Source: JAUVIB01 sp964424545
Lineage (GTDB): Bacteria; Calditrichota; Calditrichia; Calditrichales; Calditrichaceae
Length of the DNA: 18,027 nucleotides
NCBI GenBank assembly: GCA_964424545.1
Contig: CAYRJN010000067.1
Location: forward strand, 1-18,027
Reading direction: 5' to 3'
How positions within the stretch are numbered: position 1 is the first letter of the stretch; every line of letters starts with the position of its first letter. The notes beneath the pieces were generated by a model that had not been told where the DNA came from, did not search any database, and saw only the letters and a program-made list of their open reading frames with translations. Both the position numbers and the translations under genes were made by a program. Below, piece by piece: positions 14,859 to 18,027 of this stretch.

Positions 14859-16253
14859 TTAAAAATCCAATTCAAAACTATCGCCGAATTGCGGTACGGT
14901 AACATTCCATCCGAAACGGGCGCGAACCTTATTCGCCAGCGCTTCGGACGACTCCTCTTCACCGTGTACAATAAAAGTCTGCTGCGGTTTTTTATTAAAA
15001 GCGGAGAGCCAGGCCAATATTTCGTCGTAATCTCCGTGACCGGAAAACCCGCTTATATTTTCAATTTTGGCTTTTACCTGAACTTTTCTGCCATGAATTT
15101 TAACTTCATTCTTGCCGTCAAGCAGCGTGCGGCCGCGGGTACCCTGCGCTTGATATCCTATGAACAGGACAGTGTTGCGCCGATCGGGCAATCGTTCGGC
15201 AAGATGATGCAGGATGCGCCCGCCGGTGGCCATGCCGCTGGCGGAAATGATAACGGAGCGTCCGCTTACGCGGTTTATAGCTTTGGATTCATCTGTTGTT
15301 TTGCAGATATGCAGGTTTTTCGGCGTAAAGATATCCGTACCTTCAATATCTTTTTTACGAGCCGTCAGGTTAAGATCGTGTATATGGTTTTTAAACACTT
15401 CCGTGGAGTTAATAGCCATAGGAGAATCGACGAAAATGGACATTTCGGGAATTTTTCGCGCTTCTTCCAATTCGCGGATAGCGTAAAGCAGCGTTTGCGT
15501 CCGTCCAACGGAAAAAGCCGGGATAACGAGCACGCCTTTACGTCGGTAGCTGTCGTTTATTACGCGTACCAATTCTTCATTGGGATCAACATCTTCATGT
15601 AAACGGTTGCCGTAAGTTGATTCTACAATTAGGTAATCAACATTATAAACTTGGACGGGTTCGCGTAAAACCGGCCGATCGGGCCTACCGAAATCGCCGC
15701 TGAAAAGAATGCGTTTACTGTTTTTACCGTCTACGCGTTTTATATCGATAAAGGATGATCCGAGAATGTGTCCCGCGTCTTTAAATTTAATGCGCAAATT
15801 TCGATTTAAATAAATATCTTCTCCATAATAGTGAGGCGTAAATAATTTAAGCGCATTTTCCGCATCTTCGGTCGTATACAGAGGCAGGGCGGGTTTATGC
15901 TTGGAAAATCCGCGTTTATTAGCCCATTTGGCGTCTTCTTCCTGTAAATGAGCGCTGTCTTTTAACATTATTTCGCACAAATCCGCCGTGGCATGAGTAC
16001 AATGAATTTTACCCTTGAACCCCTCTCGGCAAAAGCGAGGTAAATAGCCGCTATGATCGATATGAGCGTGTGTAAGAAATACGGAATCTATCATTGCCGG
16101 ATTAACGGGAAAATTTTCCCAGTTGCGCAAGCGGTTTTCTTTTAACCCTTGAAACATGCCGCAATCGATCAATAGTTTTTTGTCGTCGGTTTCTAACAGA
16201 AAGCGTGAACCGGTAACCGTTCCAACCGCCCCGAAAAAGGATAATTTTGCCAT
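14859..16253 (-). CDS. Metallo-beta-lactamase/beta-CASP RNA-specific hydrolase
   Basis: A 464-residue cytoplasmic nuclease of the beta-CASP family (TTHA0252/YSH1-like, 'MBL fold RNA specificity domain'). All motifs are present: HAHIDH (62-67) for two zinc ions, the GHILGS histidine (161-166), SGDFGR (185-190), beta-CASP motif A ESTYGNR (211-217), B-region IPAFSVGRTQ (244-253), FVDSPMA (274-280), SASGMATGGR (337-346), and the terminal zinc ligand in SGHGD (404-408) with VHGE (429-432). Such enzymes process or degrade single-stranded RNA. Start ATG with AGAG upstream. It precedes the kinase-RapZ-nucleotidyltransferase cluster by 227 bp on the same strand. The gap argues against tight coupling, but RapZ is an RNase adaptor elsewhere, so the proximity is worth noting. 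Catalytic residues look intact. Confidence 0.93.
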   Translation of the reverse strand: MAKLSFFGAVGTVTGSRFLLETDDKKLLIDCGMFQGLKENRLRNWENFPVNPAMIDSVFLTHAHIDHSGYLPRFCREGFKGKIHCTHATADLCEIMLKDSAHLQEEDAKWANKRGFSKHKPALPLYTTEDAENALKLFTPHYYGEDIYLNRNLRIKFKDAGHILGSSFIDIKRVDGKNSKRILFSGDFGRPDRPVLREPVQVYNVDYLIVESTYGNRLHEDVDPNEELVRVINDSYRRKGVLVIPAFSVGRTQTLLYAIRELEEARKIPEMSIFVDSPMAINSTEVFKNHIHDLNLTARKKDIEGTDIFTPKNLHICKTTDESKAINRVSGRSVIISASGMATGGRILHHLAERLPDRRNTVLFIGYQAQGTRGRTLLDGKNEVKIHGRKVQVKAKIENISGFSGHGDYDEILAWLSAFNKKPQQTFIVHGEEESSEALANKVRARFGWNVTVPQFGDSFELDF

Positions 16254-16305
16254 TTTATACTCTTTTATATTTATAAATTAACAAACTGTGCGCAATGCGT
16301 ATAAA

Positions 16306-16322
16306 CCGATTTGCATAATCGG
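16306..16322 (-). terminator. Weak hairpin after the beta-barrel gene
   Basis: CCGATT (16306-16311) and AATCGG (16317-16322) form a 6-bp stem with a 5-nt loop just beyond the beta-barrel stop. On the minus strand it is followed by TTTATA, a poor T tract, so termination would be partial. It could instead be an operator for the RNase gene that starts at 16253. Confidence 0.35.
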
Positions 16323-16333
16323 CATGAAAAATT

Positions 16334-16999
16334 TTAGGATATTATACTTAATAACACAATTCCTACGGAAATATTGATTACCATACCATTATAATATTCG
16401 GGATAATCGGTATTTTTATTAAGCTGCATATACATCTCCGCCGTTACCCGCAAACCGGCGTAATCATCATTTATTGTTGCCATCGCATTCTTTTTTGTGA
16501 TGAAAGTATTCTTAAAATCAAACATAAACGCTAAACGCAAATTTCCGAATTCAGGCTCGTTTTTGCGGATATCGGACGAGCCCCACCATTTCTTGGAGAT
16601 ATAATTATAGGAGTAGCCCGCAACCGGAGTAATACGGATATTTTTTGAATTATAAACGCTGCCGCCTAAATTTATTCCAATACCTTCATGAAACGAATTC
16701 TGGCCTTTATTCCAACTGCCACCGTCGTCAAAACTCATCGTATTTTTGACTTTGGCCCATCCTCCGTCCAAACTTATTTGGGCTACAAACCAATTATAAA
16801 TAAAATCGGCCGTAATCGGCAGAAGGATCGGATAGTTAAAATGTTGCGAAAGATTATCGGTTAAATATCCGACGCCCAGACCGACATATCCGCCGTAAAG
16901 CTGCTTCGTTTTATTTCGTTTTACAGTTACGTTTTGTTGAGCCACGGAATGATTAAATAGCATAAAACTAAAAAGTATCAGTATAAATCCTCTCTTCAA
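16334..16999 (-). CDS. Small outer-membrane beta-barrel protein
   Basis: A 221-residue exported protein I cannot assign to a named family. The signal peptide MKRGFILILFSFMLFNHSVAQ is followed by alternating hydrophobic/polar strands rich in Gly, Tyr and Asn (for example LYGGYVGLGVGYLTDNLS, IRITPVAGYSYNYIS, LRLAFMFDF, LRVTAEMYMQL), ending in a hydrophobic last strand, typical of an 8- to 10-strand outer-membrane barrel. The terminal residue is Ser, not the usual Phe. I choose TTG at 16999: GGAAGGA (17012-17006) lies 6 nt before it and it gives a normal MKRGF signal start. The in-frame TTG at 17020 would place seven extra residues, including a Cys, before the signal. It sits between a TetR gene and the RNase gene, all on the same strand. 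Confidence 0.75.
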   Translation of the reverse strand: MKRGFILILFSFMLFNHSVAQQNVTVKRNKTKQLYGGYVGLGVGYLTDNLSQHFNYPILLPITADFIYNWFVAQISLDGGWAKVKNTMSFDDGGSWNKGQNSFHEGIGINLGGSVYNSKNIRITPVAGYSYNYISKKWWGSSDIRKNEPEFGNLRLAFMFDFKNTFITKKNAMATINDDYAGLRVTAEMYMQLNKNTDYPEYYNGMVINISVGIVLLSIIS

Positions 17000-17145
17000 A
17001 GCACATCCTTCCGTCTTCAAACTTCAAAATAAACATATTGATTTTTAAAAAAATTAATCATATTTTTTTACTAAATCAAAATTTCAAAAAATGACCCGTT
17101 ATCCATTTGTTAAAAAATTTGAAATGCCGTGTTCTGCAAGAGCGA

Positions 17146-17730
17146 TCAAGATTTTAACAGCTCTTTGATTGCCTTAAGCATTAAACGCCCTTCTTCAAGC
17201 AGGTCAAACTCAAATTTCAACAAACGCCATTTTGTAACCATATAACGGATAGAACCGATAATGATACGAACGAATTCTTTAGCTTCTATATTAGCGTTAA
17301 TCTCTTTTGTTTTCTGCCCTTTGACGATAATACAGGTTAGGGCTTTTTCGTGCATTTCCAATAAACGAAACACTTCTTTTATTAAGCGGCTATCATTTTG
17401 AAAAATACTTTCTGAAAAAATTACGGAAGTAACGGCAGGTCTTGCCACAAAATATTCAAAATGGTGTTGAAATATCTCTTCAATCATTTCCAAGGCAGGT
17501 CTTTCGGAATTACAATAATTGCCTAACAGGTTTTTGGCTTCGTTTTGAAAAGAATAAAGGATAGTTAATAATATTTCTATTTTACTATCAAAATGGCGGT
17601 AAATGGCCCCTTCGGTTAAACCGATTTTTTTAGATAAGTTTTTTATGGTCAGTCCTTGAATGCTTTTTTCCGATATAATTTCAATAGTCGCTTCAATAAT
17701 TTGTTTTTGTTTGTCCGTCAATCTTGTCAT
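17146..17730 (-). CDS. TetR/AcrR family transcriptional regulator
   Basis: A 194-residue DNA-binding regulator. The N-terminal helix-turn-helix LTIKNLSKKIGLTEGAIYRHF (27-47) is a textbook TetR domain; residues ~55-194 are the helical ligand-binding and dimer domain, which is too variable to predict the ligand. The start is ATG 17730, with AGGGGA about 7 nt upstream. The longer in-frame ATG at 17790 falls inside the promoter -33 region and adds residues unlike the family. It is followed after a 146-bp gap by the outer-membrane protein gene on the same strand. No efflux pump or enzyme target is adjacent within the window, so the regulon is unknown; autoregulation would be usual. Confidence 0.92.
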   Translation of the reverse strand: MTRLTDKQKQIIEATIEIISEKSIQGLTIKNLSKKIGLTEGAIYRHFDSKIEILLTILYSFQNEAKNLLGNYCNSERPALEMIEEIFQHHFEYFVARPAVTSVIFSESIFQNDSRLIKEVFRLLEMHEKALTCIIVKGQKTKEINANIEAKEFVRIIIGSIRYMVTKWRLLKFEFDLLEEGRLMLKAIKELLKS

Positions 17731-17760
17731 AATATTTCCCCTGTGTAAATAGACATTTAT

Positions 17761-17790
17761 CAAAGTAATATTTTTATTGTATATTGTCAA
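17761..17790 (-). promoter_or_regulatory. Promoter of the TetR gene
   Basis: Minus-strand TTGACA (17790-17785) is both a perfect -35 and a -33 TTG, with 20 nt between the TTG and TACTTTG (17767-17761). That layout is close to the FCB-type TAnnTTTG promoter seen before lepA. It lies 30 nt upstream of the chosen ATG, leaving room for the ribosome binding site, and excludes translation from the upstream ATG at 17790. Confidence 0.5.
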
Positions 17791-17954
17791 ATACCTGCGG
17801 CATAATTAATAGAAATATTTTATCATAAAAGTATGTTATCTAAAATAAAAACGATACGGACGGCTATTGGTATTTTGTATTTCCCGTAATAAAAACGAAA
17901 TAAAAATATGCTGCGCTGAACTTTAAATTGAGTTGTAATATCTTGGGGGTTAAA

Positions 17955-18026
17955 ATGATCATTCTGGAGAAATATTTTATAGTATCGGAATTTCAAAAAA
18001 TAGGCATAATAAGCCGTTTCTTATGA
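17955..18026 (+). CDS. 23-codon micro-ORF with strong ribosome binding site
   Basis: TTGGGGG (17943-17949) lies 5 nt before an ATG that opens a 23-residue peptide rich in Ile, Phe and Leu, ending at TGA (18024-18026), one base before the window edge. It is divergent from the TetR gene. It might be a leader peptide for a gene beyond the edge, the start of a frameshifted gene, or chance. The intervening 17791-17954 shows nothing else recognisable. Confidence 0.2.
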   Translation: MIILEKYFIVSEFQKIGIISRFL

Positions 18027-18027
18027 C

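Noticed and set aside
14697..15602. 301-codon open frame on the plus strand
   Set aside because: Most of it lies antisense to the beta-CASP RNase gene, whose motifs are complete; the plus-strand translation has no recognisable domain and no good ribosome binding site.

Overview
The window looks like a chromosomal housekeeping and accessory segment from an AT-rich, Gram-negative, free-living bacterium. It is probably from the Fibrobacterota-Chlorobiota-Bacteroidota (FCB) superphylum; a Calditrichota- or Ignavibacteriota-like lineage is my best guess, at low confidence. The reasons are: an outer-membrane beta-barrel protein and secreted proteins with classical signal peptides; a secreted TPR protein beside a secreted protein of the kind often auto-labelled 'asparagine synthetase B' in FCB genomes; and a promoter close to the Bacteroidota TTG-N20-TAnnTTTG pattern before lepA, with a near-match before the TetR gene. 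Many genes have strong Shine-Dalgarno sequences (GGGGG, AAGGGAG, GAGGAG, GGAAGGA), which argues against Bacteroidota proper. TTG and GTG starts are used several times.

Layout, left to right. 1-605 holds no convincing gene; it contains a perfect 15-nt palindrome and a REP-like ATTCCC...GGGAAT hairpin. 606-1835 (-) is a SO_0444/ArsP-type metal permease with a C-terminal heavy-metal (HMA) domain, which also has a strong internal ribosome binding site that could release the HMA domain as a free chaperone. 2081-3397 (-) is an unrecognised protein with a very acidic linker, closed by a clear terminator. 3513-7050 (-) is a compact three-gene cluster: secreted TPR protein, secreted glutamine-amidotransferase-like protein, YjbQ family protein. 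7372-11416 (-) is the classic translation/secretion/heme group lepA, lepB, hemW, with two odd inverted repeats in the lepB-hemW gap. 11710-12390 (+) is a KtrA/TrkA-type potassium-channel regulator, the only convincing gene on the plus strand.

12449-14631 (-) is the most interesting cluster: an AmgK-like sugar kinase, a stand-alone RapZ C-terminal-domain protein and a MurU-like nucleotidyltransferase, packed almost end to end. Kinase plus nucleotidyltransferase suggests salvage of a cell-wall amino sugar to a nucleotide sugar. The RapZ domain, known in Enterobacteria as a glucosamine-6-phosphate sensor and RNase adaptor, may be the sensor or regulator of that route. Upstream on the same strand lie a beta-CASP metallo-beta-lactamase RNase (14859-16253), a small outer-membrane beta-barrel protein (16334-16999) and a TetR regulator (17146-17730) with a good promoter. 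The last 300 bases hold only a 23-codon micro-ORF with a strong ribosome binding site.

No tRNA, rRNA, CRISPR array, intact insertion sequence or phage gene was seen. Starts were moved from the longest frame for three genes (RapZ-like, beta-barrel, TetR) on the basis of ribosome binding sites or promoter position.
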